Source: CAVVUF01 sp963751425
GTDB lineage: Bacteria > Chloroflexota > Anaerolineae > Anaerolineales > UBA4823
Direction: 5' to 3'
NCBI GenBank assembly: GCA_963751425.1
Contig: CAVVUF010000002.1
Coordinates: forward strand, 558,001 to 622,000
Length of the DNA: 64,000 nt
Within the stretch, counting starts at the first letter, position 1, and every line of letters starts with the position of its first letter. The notes below the pieces were generated by a model, which worked only from the letters and a program-made list of their open reading frames with translations, was not told the DNA's origin and ran no database searches. Shown here piece by piece: positions 47,691 through 55,228 of this stretch. The translations under genes and the position numbers were made by a program.

Positions 47691-47994
47691 TTATCGAGCA
47701 TTGAGATTAGCCCCACAGGAAGGGCATATTTCACGAATATCATCCCAAACTTCACCTGCACTGAAATGGAGACTACCTTGTAGCAAGGAATTTTCGTGAG
47801 TACATGTTGCCTGCCGCAGGAGAATGGCCAATTCTTCGAGGCTGATCCACTTGCATGCCTTGCCGCTACCATTGCAGTTCGAGCAAGGAAGATAACGCGT
47901 GTAAGTCTTGCCTTGAGCATCTTTCGCTTCGCCTACAGGCAGATAACCGCCATCGCATTCTTCGCATTTTGTGAGAATTTGAAATCTTGATCAT
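47691..47994 (-). CDS. Small zinc-finger protein (DnaJ-type CxxCxG repeats), one frameshift
   Basis: About 100 residues. ATG 47994 has AGGAG 7 bases upstream (MIKISNS). A one-base shift near 47973 gives TKCEECDGGYLPVG, then PCSNCNGSGKACKW and a C-terminal CPSCG. CxxCxGG and CxxCxGxG are zinc-binding knuckles like those of DnaJ. It ends at TAA 47691, just before a strong terminator. The frame as written is broken near the start, so the frame is chosen on the zinc motifs. Confidence 0.65.
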
Positions 47995-48003
47995 ATTGGT
48001 CTC

Positions 48004-48105
48004 CTATACGATACCGAACCATCGCAATGCAACAATGATGAGTAACCAAATCCACCAGGTTTTTATGATGAAGCAGAAGATAGTAGAGCAAATTAAGTCG
48101 TACAT
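48004..48105 (-). CDS. 33-residue single-span membrane peptide
   Basis: ATG 48105 follows AAGGAG with a 7-base gap. The peptide is MYDLICSTIFCFIIK, then TWWIWLLIIVALRWFGIV, so nearly all hydrophobic. Its stop (TAG 48004) overlaps the ribosome binding site of the zinc-finger gene, which suggests coupling. Small size makes the call uncertain, but site and spacing are good. Confidence 0.5.
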   Translation of the reverse strand: MYDLICSTIFCFIIKTWWIWLLIIVALRWFGIV

Positions 48106-48150
48106 TTTGGGCTCCTTTCAAGCCTTTCTTACTTTGACACGAATCAAAAA

Positions 48151-48174
48151 AGCCGCTCTCGATTGAGAGCGGCT
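48151..48174 (-). terminator. Terminator hairpin AGCCGCTCTC/GAGAGCGGCT
   Basis: A perfect 10-bp stem with a GATT loop; minus-strand tail TTTTTTGATTC. It lies 46 bases before the start of the small membrane peptide gene. No gene is recognised upstream of it within the window, so it may act as an attenuator on a longer leader. Confidence 0.8.
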
Positions 48175-48980
48175 AGAGCCGTGCTTTTTATTCATAGCAA
48201 GAGTTGCACGGAAAAGCCCTTGCCATGATTTCTAGGTATCCTCTGAGTCTCACGTTCACTCGATACCAAGAATGCGGTATTGAATTGTTTGCCCCCGTGA
48301 TTTACTTCAGAATTTATAGACAGAGGATATATTGATATACATCTTTATGAGGAAGCCGAAAACATCCCTCCCTGTTCTATCCTCTCTCTATATATCTACT
48401 AATAATATGCCCTGCCCAATCCGCAGCTACTTTTTGCTATTCAGATGCTTTCTGTCCTATTACTTCACACTCATGCAGAGGTCTATTCGCTCATCGGTTA
48501 AAAGAGCTTCCAGACATATGTTAGGCTGAGCAATTCTTTTGGGGAAGTTTATAGAGCAAAAGGGGGTTACGATCAATAACCTGAATGACTAAATAGCTTG
48601 ATACAATCACGGTATCAGTTGGCTGAGCTCATGTAAGATCCTGATGGTTCACGTGTCACTAGAGATGATACAGCACTACGTCTAGATGGTGTATTATGAT
48701 CTGGTCGCTGTCCGCGAAGTGTAGAGGCCAATAGATAAGTTTCTGCACTAATCTCGCCAGCAACGAATATCTCGATTTTACCCAAGATCAAACAGGCGAT
48801 ACCGAAAGCCCCTCGTGCTGCACCTTAACTACACCTAGAAACTGAGAGAAATACTGAAGACCCCGAAGGGCTTTCTTTTTTTGAGATAAAACGTGTGATA
48901 CAGCAGGAACAAAAAGTCACCTATTAAGGGGTCTTGGGTCCTAATTATTCTTTAAACAGGCATTTCCTAAATAAACATGT
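48175..48980. other. Gene-free stretch at the right side of the element
   Basis: I see no convincing gene in these ~800 bases. It contains GAAAGCCC (48804-48811) complementary to GGGCTTTC (48868-48875), which is followed by a T7 tract. This would close an RNA of about 80 bases on the plus strand and may be a small structured RNA or a leader terminator. Confidence 0.4.
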
Positions 48981-49019
48981 TCCTCGACCAGGATTCGAAC
49001 CTGGAACCTAGCGGTTTGA
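48980..49019 (-). tRNA. tRNA 3'-end remnant
   Basis: On the minus strand the sequence has a T-arm CCAGG-TTCGAAT-CCTGG followed by TCGAGGA (acceptor 3' strand) and A. The 5' half with the matching TCCTCGA is not found at the expected distance. It is therefore a fragment, as left by integration into or deletion of a tRNA gene. The isotype cannot be told. Confidence 0.45.
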
Positions 49020-49044
49020 GGTTCAATTCCTATTGAGGGGTTAT

Positions 49045-49180
49045 TTATAACAGCAGGTTTCAGCCGCGCCGAGCACACGTCAAAGCCTTGTGCCTTTGAG
49101 CAACCGTCCTTGCGCGCTCGGGAACGCCAGCGCCGCGTAGTTGCAGCGCGCAGCGCGTCGGCTACAAGCCCGGGTTAGGC
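49045..49180 (-). other. attC: Integron attC recombination site
   Basis: Read on the minus strand: R'' core GCCTAAC (49180-49174), L'' AGCCGACGCGC (49163-49153), a variable central part, L' GCGCGGCT (within 49070-49062) and a degenerate R' core GTTATAA (49051-49045). L'' and L' pair as AGCCG-CGC with one extrahelical A, the same arrangement as in the aadA-type attC. The site lies 70 bases after the stop of the Lnt-like gene. Confidence 0.7.
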
Positions 49181-49249
49181 GCGTTTCTACTATGACAAAG
49201 AATACCAAAGCAACGATAAAGGCACAGAGGCAATGAGAATCACAGTTCA

Positions 49250-50770
49250 TTAGACAGAGACGCTGGCAGAGGCGCCCTTACGCCATCGAACAATCGCCAG
49301 GACCACAATGACTGCAAACCCGACCACAAGTAGCCACCCAAACAAGTCACCGACCGCAGAGTAGACGGTAAATACATGATGGTTGGGCAGTTGCACCACG
49401 AACACCCGCTCGCTAACTCGCGTATCATCCATTGCTCCGAGGGTTCTGCCGTACGGATCGATGGCCAGGGAGATTCCCTGGATGGTGGGTCGGAAGATTG
49501 AGACTCCATTCTCGATGGAGCGGAAAGATACCATCTGAGAGTGTGCCTGTAAGTTCTCCGGTGAGGGTTCAAAGCTGGGCACCAGAAGGATGTCAACGCC
49601 TTTTTTGCTAACCTGCCGGACAACATACGGGAAGTCGAGGTCGCAGCAAATCACGGCGGCCAGTCTGCCATAGGGCGTATCCACGGTTGGAATCTGGGTG
49701 GCGTACATCCCCATGGCGGGCACACAGCCATATTTGAGGTAATTCCACGCGACTTGGCCTTGCGGATCGATCAGCACGAACCTGTTCTCCGCGATGTAGT
49801 CTGCCGCTGCTTCGGGAGAGAGGAGTCCCATACCCATCGCCAGATTGATACCTTCCTGGCTGGCGATGCCGCGGGCCTGTTCGAGTAAAACGTCCAAGTC
49901 CTCCTGGTAACCGACCGCCGCCAACTCCGGCCAGACTACGATCTGTGCTCCCGCGCGAGCTTCTCGAATTGTCGCGCTGAGGTAGCGATCATTGCTGGGC
50001 ATATAGCTGGCTTTTACCGCCGCAGGGTCGGTTGCGATCAAAGGTGCGATGTTGCGGCTCCATTCCTCTACTGTATAGTCGGTCTCGATGACACCATGAA
50101 TGCGTACCGTTCCGGGTTCGGTTCGAAAGGCGGTCAGACGGATCATGCCGTAAAGCAGAACGACCAGCATCACTCCGGCATAGACTGCCGCACCCCGCCA
50201 GATGCCCTGCCAGGCCACGCCTTCCTCCCAGATCCAGTTGACGGTCGAGGCGAACCAGCACATGACAAAGGTCACGCCCCACAATCCTGTAATGGACACC
50301 ATCTGGGTAAGGAAAACGCTGCTGGAAAAACTGTAGGCTAGCGAGCCATAGGTGCTCACAGGGGTAGGCCAAAAGATCAGGAACTCGAATGCGGCGGCAG
50401 CGAAGGGGAAGACAAGGGTCGCCGCGAAGCCCTGGAACTTCCGCACCAACACCCGGTCAAGCAAGAATGGAATGCTGTACAGGAACCCGACCACGACACC
50501 AAAGATGATCCGACCCACGGCCGGGTTTTCAAGGGTGGTGTTCCACCACGAGATGGTGCTCGCTACGACCAGCGCCAGAAGGATCAAGAGATAACCTCTC
50601 CCGATCTTTTGCGATCGCAGGAAGCGGATGAGGAAGACTGGCGCCAAACAGGCGGCCAGCGGATTGCGGTACATTCCGTAGGTGAAAACCAGCAGGATAG
50701 TTGCTATGGCAAGCCACAGATATGACCAGCGGTTCGACTGGATTGCAGTTTCCAAGCGTTTCTCTTCCAT
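49250..50770 (-). CDS. Apolipoprotein N-acyltransferase-like membrane nitrilase (Lnt family), in an integron-type cassette
   Basis: 506 residues: six or seven membrane segments in the first ~210 residues, then a nitrilase domain. Triad: E282 (VVWPELAAVG), K346 (NYLKYGC) and C375 (AVICCDLDFPY); a second Cys follows where Lnt usually has Tyr. A last membrane segment lies near residues 480-497. Lnt adds the third acyl chain to lipoproteins on the outer face of the membrane. Start ATG 50770, with AAAGGA upstream. The gene is flanked by a core site GTTAGGC upstream (50806-50800) and an attC site downstream. It is unusual for a cassette in size (about 1.75 kb) and function. Confidence 0.85.
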   Translation of the reverse strand: MEEKRLETAIQSNRWSYLWLAIATILLVFTYGMYRNPLAACLAPVFLIRFLRSQKIGRGYLLILLALVVASTISWWNTTLENPAVGRIIFGVVVGFLYSIPFLLDRVLVRKFQGFAATLVFPFAAAAFEFLIFWPTPVSTYGSLAYSFSSSVFLTQMVSITGLWGVTFVMCWFASTVNWIWEEGVAWQGIWRGAAVYAGVMLVVLLYGMIRLTAFRTEPGTVRIHGVIETDYTVEEWSRNIAPLIATDPAAVKASYMPSNDRYLSATIREARAGAQIVVWPELAAVGYQEDLDVLLEQARGIASQEGINLAMGMGLLSPEAAADYIAENRFVLIDPQGQVAWNYLKYGCVPAMGMYATQIPTVDTPYGRLAAVICCDLDFPYVVRQVSKKGVDILLVPSFEPSPENLQAHSQMVSFRSIENGVSIFRPTIQGISLAIDPYGRTLGAMDDTRVSERVFVVQLPNHHVFTVYSAVGDLFGWLLVVGFAVIVVLAIVRWRKGASASVSV

Positions 50771-50799
50771 GACAATATCCTTTCTCGATGCGTGTAAGC

Positions 50800-50806
50800 G
50801 CCTAAC
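50800..50806 (-). other. Upstream cassette boundary core site (GTTAGGC)
   Basis: On the minus strand GTTAGGC matches GTTRRRY and is exactly complementary to the GCCTAAC core of the attC at 49174-49180. In integron cassettes the first bases of the inserted cassette are complementary to its own R'' core. No further attC or attI is recognised to the right. Confidence 0.55.
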
Positions 50807-51000
50807 TATTAAATACTGCTAAAGCCAATTGGGTAGTTTTACGGATTCACAATAATGTTATTTATAAGAGGGAATAATATAAAGCCTCCGATAATGAGAA
50901 AGAAAAAAAAACAATAAAAATAATTCCTATCAAATCGCCCTCCATGCTGTACACCCTCCTTTAGATTTCTTCAACCCTTCTGTATTCGCAATCAACCTCG

Positions 51001-51426
51001 CTAAGCAATCGCTTGATTCATATCAGCTACAATTTTCTGGACATAGTCAAGATTTGGAGAGGAAAGACCATTTACCCTACGACCAGTTATGCTTATTTTG
51101 ACTATATACTTTGGTTTCGCTTTTACTGTTATTACAACACCCAAAATAACGAATAGAATTCCTGGTAGACTGCACAAGAATAATGCTTGTAAATTTCCTA
51201 GGATACTCATCTCTCTTAAGTTGCTAATCGATATGCTCAACACAAATACGTTCATAGCAAGCCCCAATAAGATCAAAATAATCCAACGTGCTCGCCTCCG
51301 GTCCTTCTCAACGATTGAAACCGATGTAATAATTGCCATCTCGAAAGTTTTACCCTTCAGGATTGCCCGTGTATTAGTAATTACGACCTTCTCATCTTCA
51401 AAATACTTTATTTCTGGTTCATTCAT
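51001..51426 (-). CDS. DUF6232-like membrane protein
   Basis: 141 residues with two membrane segments (ARWIILILLGLAMNVFVL and LFLCSLPGILFVILGVVI). The N-terminal KYFEDEKVVITNTRAILKGKTFEMAIITSVSI is typical for the DUF6232 family of small bacterial membrane proteins. Function unknown. Confidence 0.75.
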   Translation of the reverse strand: MNEPEIKYFEDEKVVITNTRAILKGKTFEMAIITSVSIVEKDRRRARWIILILLGLAMNVFVLSISISNLREMSILGNLQALFLCSLPGILFVILGVVITVKAKPKYIVKISITGRRVNGLSSPNLDYVQKIVADMNQAIA

Positions 51427-51738
51427 CCTGAACCCCTATCACTAATCAAATGGTCTACACAAACTACCCTCTAGATGACACCTCATAACTATTGTATAAC
51501 AAATACCCATGAGGCACATTGACTGATTGACGGCTTTCTCCAATTGCTCAAAAACTTCCAGCCAGCTTTCATCCTTTGGAAAGTGCCATCGGCACAAAGA
51601 ATGTCCGTCCTTCACAGTCTTCATACGTGTTTTACCGTCACTGAGTTTTCCCCGACAAGTAGGCAAATTAGAATACCCTCCAAGGATGTGGTTTTATGTC
51701 TTGTGGCTTCTTCACATCGTTAGCCACCAAACCTTCCC
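51427..51738. other. Gene-free stretch
   Basis: No convincing gene. Short open frames on both strands lack good start sites and recognisable motifs. Confidence 0.4.
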
Positions 51739-52641
51739 TCAGCCAAGTTCTTCTCGCAATCTAGGGATGGCTTCACGGGCGATATGCTCGAACATCGGCA
51801 TCATCATCGGCGCAAATGGATAAAAGAAAATGAACTCTGTAATGCCGATTTCCCAATAGCCGTGGACGATCTGCTCGAAAGCTCCCGGTTTCGAATAAAT
51901 TGACCTATATTCTTCTTCTGTGTAGATCAGGATGGAGCGTCTGAGTGTGCTGGGGGCGCGACCAATCTCGGCGCAGTTAACATCCAGCTGCAGGTTACGT
52001 TTGTGGGTGAGTGAAAGCATCTCCGTCGGCGAGGTGACCTCCACACCGCCAAAAGTGTTCCAGGTATCGGCGTATTTTGCTACAACCTTCAGCATGCGAG
52101 GACCATTCGCCCCGATCATCAACGGAGGGCGTGGCTTCTGAACCGGTAGTGGGTTCATAATCGTCCCTTTGAGCTGGTAATAATGCCCTTCATAACTGCT
52201 CTGGGGATTGCGCAGCAGCTGATCTACGATCTCAACCCCTTCTCGGAAACGATCGACCCGCTCCTTAGCCAGCCAATCGGGTGTCCCGGTCATCGCATAG
52301 GAAATGTCAATCTCTCCGGGTGCGCCGGCCCCAAGGCCCAAATCCAGGCGACCATTGGAGATATGGTCTACAGTCATTGCTTGGCGGGCCAGGAAAGCCG
52401 GGTTGCGCCATGGAATTGCCGAAAGCAGTCCGATTCGGATGGTCTTGGTTTGTGTCGCCAGGGCGGATAACAACGTCCAGGCTTCGAACCAGGGAGCATT
52501 GGGCTGTGCAAAGTTGACGAAGTGATCTGCCAGCATTACTCCATCCAGCCCAAGGCTCTCGATTTGCTGCCAGCGTTGGATCATCTCTAACCAGGGTGCC
52601 TCTTGCATTGCGGCGACAATGAAACGTACCTTTTGATCCAT
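51739..52641 (-). CDS. LLM class flavin-dependent oxidoreductase (luciferase-like)
   Basis: 300 residues with the luciferase-like monooxygenase pattern: LGLDGVMLADHFV, TKTIRIGLLSAIPWRNPAFLARQAMTVDHISNGRLDLGLGAG (residues about 60-100) and PPLMIGANGPRMLKVVAKYADTWN. Many relatives use F420 or FMN. The substrate is unknown. It is a single gene. Confidence 0.92.
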   Translation of the reverse strand: MDQKVRFIVAAMQEAPWLEMIQRWQQIESLGLDGVMLADHFVNFAQPNAPWFEAWTLLSALATQTKTIRIGLLSAIPWRNPAFLARQAMTVDHISNGRLDLGLGAGAPGEIDISYAMTGTPDWLAKERVDRFREGVEIVDQLLRNPQSSYEGHYYQLKGTIMNPLPVQKPRPPLMIGANGPRMLKVVAKYADTWNTFGGVEVTSPTEMLSLTHKRNLQLDVNCAEIGRAPSTLRRSILIYTEEEYRSIYSKPGAFEQIVHGYWEIGITEFIFFYPFAPMMMPMFEHIAREAIPRLREELG

Positions 52642-52991
52642 TTTCTTGAGCTCCTTTCCGGCAAATCCGAACTATAGATCTCATTCTGGCGAAAAAATCA
52701 GGTGCGACTTCCACATACGCATAACTATACAGAAGATGCGATTAAGGCGCAATAGGAAAGATTATCAATCCTATTCCTGATAACAAAAGGTAAATTCGGG
52801 GCGGGTTATGTTTATGTGGTGAAAAAAAAGTGAGATAAAACTCGTTGTCCACATGTGGATACTTATAAATTTTCTCCGAAATTTCGGTACGATAAAAATG
52901 CTCAGAGGTAATCAACAGTCAGGGCGAATCATCCTGACAACTAATATAAGCAATCAGTTTCGAGGTATGTGATCCAAAAGGGACGGGATGC
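52642..52991. promoter_or_regulatory. Gene-free stretch with two palindromes
   Basis: No gene seen. Two perfect 12-bp palindromes lie 16 bases apart: TCCACATGTGGA (52848-52859) and CCGAAATTTCGG (52876-52887), upstream of the type III Res remnant. Possible operators. Confidence 0.35.
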
Positions 52992-53453
52992 ATGAAGCCA
53001 GTTGTAATCCAAAATCCAATTATCAATTCTCCCTTTGAGAAGCCGAAGAGACATTTTCGTTTCACAGATGAAGGAATTACGGATGAAATTGTCGAAGGCC
53101 GCCGCACTAGTCAATACTTTATTCCAATCCCACGTTCTAAAAAGAAAAGCCCCCTCCAATTATCTTTAGATACCGACTGGACGGCTGATTGAATTGAAGA
53201 GAACTCTTTTATCAATCAGATTCGAGTGAAAGTAGAGACCTGGCGTAAGGGCGGTTATGTGGGCATTACCCGAATTACTGCCCGTCTTTTGGAATATTGG
53301 CAGCGTACTGAGCGGGAGCACCGACTGTTCTTCTGCCAGATAGAGGACTTAGAGACAGTAATCTACATCACAGAAGTTGCCAGTAAATATGGTGATGCTT
53401 GGATCGAGAACCAACTCCTTCGCTTCGAGCTGCCGACCATGGTTAGCGCATAG
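52992..53453 (+). pseudogene. Type III restriction Res subunit, 5' remnant with in-frame stop
   Basis: The first ~150 residues of a Res-type protein: NPIINSPFEKPKRHFRF, EIVEGRRTSQYFIPIP, WRKGGYVGITRITARLLEYW and IYITEVASKYGDAWIENQL. An in-frame TGA at 53190 interrupts it (TAD-stop-IEENSF), where relatives usually have Arg, so CGA to TGA is likely. The frame then ends at 53453 before the helicase Walker A. The helicase and nuclease parts are absent here. The C-terminal part of this same family opens the window at 1-1432. Confidence 0.8.
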
Positions 53454-53553
53454 TGGCAATCCATTCTTGCCGGCAATTAGGTAATAGTAAAGTGAGAACA
53501 TCGCGTTCGGTGTGAAATCCAGATACCACGCAAAAGAGGAAGTTACTAAATAA

Positions 53554-53572
53554 ATACCCATAAAATGGGTAT
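53554..53572 (-). terminator. Hairpin ATACCCAT/ATGGGTAT after the channel gene
   Basis: A perfect 8-bp stem with a 3-base loop; minus-strand tail TTATTTAGT. It probably ends the K+ channel transcript. Confidence 0.6.
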
Positions 53573-53610
53573 ACTAAAACGTTGATGGGCGATTGGTTAT
53601 ATATTACCGA

Positions 53611-54384
53611 TTATTTCACATCTTTTCTCTCTCTCAAGTAACCTATGATTTCATCAACTTTAGAATCTAACAATTCCATTTTCGATTGAAGGGAATCAAC
53701 TTTATTTTGAAAATCACTGCTCTCCTTTTCATTATCTTTGCTAGAAGGCGCGATGAACCACGAGGCAACAAATCCGGATACTACCCCAAACAACCCAATG
53801 CCGGCAAACATCAAGACGGCTGCAATAATCCTACCTTCAGTTGATGTTGGATACTTGTCTCCATATCCAACTGTTGTCATAGTTGTAACCGCCCACCAAA
53901 GAGCATCCTCGGCAGTATTGATGCTGCCTCCAAGACCCTGTTCTACTTGAAGAACTGAGATACTTCCGATAAAAATCAGTAATACTGTTATTAGGAGTGC
54001 TCCAATAATCCCACTTTGGGCACGATTGCCCATTACGAAAGATGCAATTATTTTTCCTGCTCGAACACCTCGCAGAACTCGACCAATTCGTAGGATTCTA
54101 GCAAACCTAAAATATCGAAGGAAAATTACTGCGGGGATACTTGAAAGCAAATCGAACCAACCCCAAGTGAAAAAATATCGTCGTTTATTTTCTGCACGAG
54201 CAAATGAGATAAGGAAGTCAACGAAGAAATATTGAACAAATAACATAATCCAGGAATTCGATGATTTTGAGGCTTTCTGGACTGATAGGAACTATCGTGA
54301 TTATCCCAATGAGAAGTATGGAGAAAATACTAATTAGTAAAATGAATAACGAATAGGCTTGTTGCTTTGGCGTTTGGATAGCCA
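53611..54384 (-). CDS. Voltage-gated-type potassium channel (frameshifted near the N-terminus)
   Basis: About 257 residues. Start ATG 54384 after GGAGG (MAIQTPKQQAYSLFILL). A shift near 54228 joins it to the frame open from 54246. It has an S4-like basic helix (RYFRFARILRIGRVLRGVRAGK), a pore with selectivity filter TTVGYGD, a final membrane helix and a C-terminal coiled coil (SSDFQNKVDSLQSKMELLDSKVDEI). The build is that of a six-helix Kv-type channel. It imports or releases K+ in response to voltage. Confidence 0.87.
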
Positions 54385-54562
54385 TATCAATCCTCCTTCA
54401 ACTTTCGCACCCAATCTGTAATATTTCTTAGCTTTAGTATAGGGATTATCTACAAAAAATCAACTTGCTTCGACAATATGACAAAAGGCACATGACAAGC
54501 GATAGGATATTCGCGATAATGTTAAGGTTGTTGTAGCCTATTTCACAGATTAGGAGGGCTTT

Positions 54563-55160
54563 ATGAAAATTTTAAAAGGCTGGTTCTTATGGGGATTTTT
54601 ATCAATTTTATTCTTAGTAATTTTAGTTTCTAACGCAGAAGCAGATGGGCATAGAGAGAATGTAAATCGGGAATTGTTAGGAATTACAGGCACGCCGACT
54701 GGAATCGCCTATTTGCCTGTCATTTCTCGCTTTGAGCCTTCAAAAACGCCTACCCAAACTGCTACTTCGACTCCAACACAAACCCCGACTTAAACATCTA
54801 CTCCTACTGCAACAGCTACTCAACCTCCGTTATCAACGGGCTTAATAGACATAACTTATATTTTCTATGACGGGGTTAATGGAAGTGCTGAACCTGATGA
54901 GTATGTCCAAATTGAAAATAAAGACACGCGGCTCTATCCAATTATTGAATTGGACGCTTAGGGACAACCAAAATCATTTTTTCTATTTTCCTAATTTTGT
55001 TATGACCCCAGGACAAGTGTGTCGAGTTTATACAAACGAATATCATCCGGAATGGTGCGGTTTCAGTTATGGCAGTGGTGTGGCAATTTGGAATAACACA
55101 GGAGATTGCGCTTATATTAATAATTCTGCTGCAACGCAAGTTGACAGTTATTGTTATTGA
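54563..55160 (+). pseudogene. Secreted lamin-tail-domain protein (in-frame stop and frameshift)
   Basis: ATG 54563 with GGAGGG upstream. The signal peptide (KILKGWFLWGFLSILFLVILVSNAEA) is followed by a Thr/Pro-rich linker (TPTQTATSTPTQTPT) that runs into a TAA at 54791, likely from CAA. After it the frame resumes (TSTPTATATQPPLSTG) and enters a lamin-tail domain (DITYIFYDGVNGSAEPDEYVQIEN). A shift near 54940 is needed to continue with LLNWTLRDNQNHFFYFPNF, GQVCRVYTNEYHPEWCGF and IWNNTGDCAYI. This domain often precedes competence-type hydrolases, and one follows here after 68 bp. Confidence 0.75.
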
Positions 55161-55228
55161 ATAGGATTCGTTACTAATTCGTGGAAACCACGTGATAAAA
55201 AGTTTACTGTGTTTAAGGAAGACGGCTC

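Noticed and set aside
48332..48529. Plus-strand open frame of 65 residues in the gap right of the element
   Set aside because: No ribosome binding site and no recognisable composition or motif.
51442..51666. Minus-strand open frame of 74 residues
   Set aside because: Has a few cysteines and histidines, but no good start site and no pattern I can support.
53188..53192. TGA in the Res remnant as selenocysteine
   Set aside because: Relatives have Arg at this position (CGA), there is no SECIS-like hairpin, and the gene is truncated anyway.
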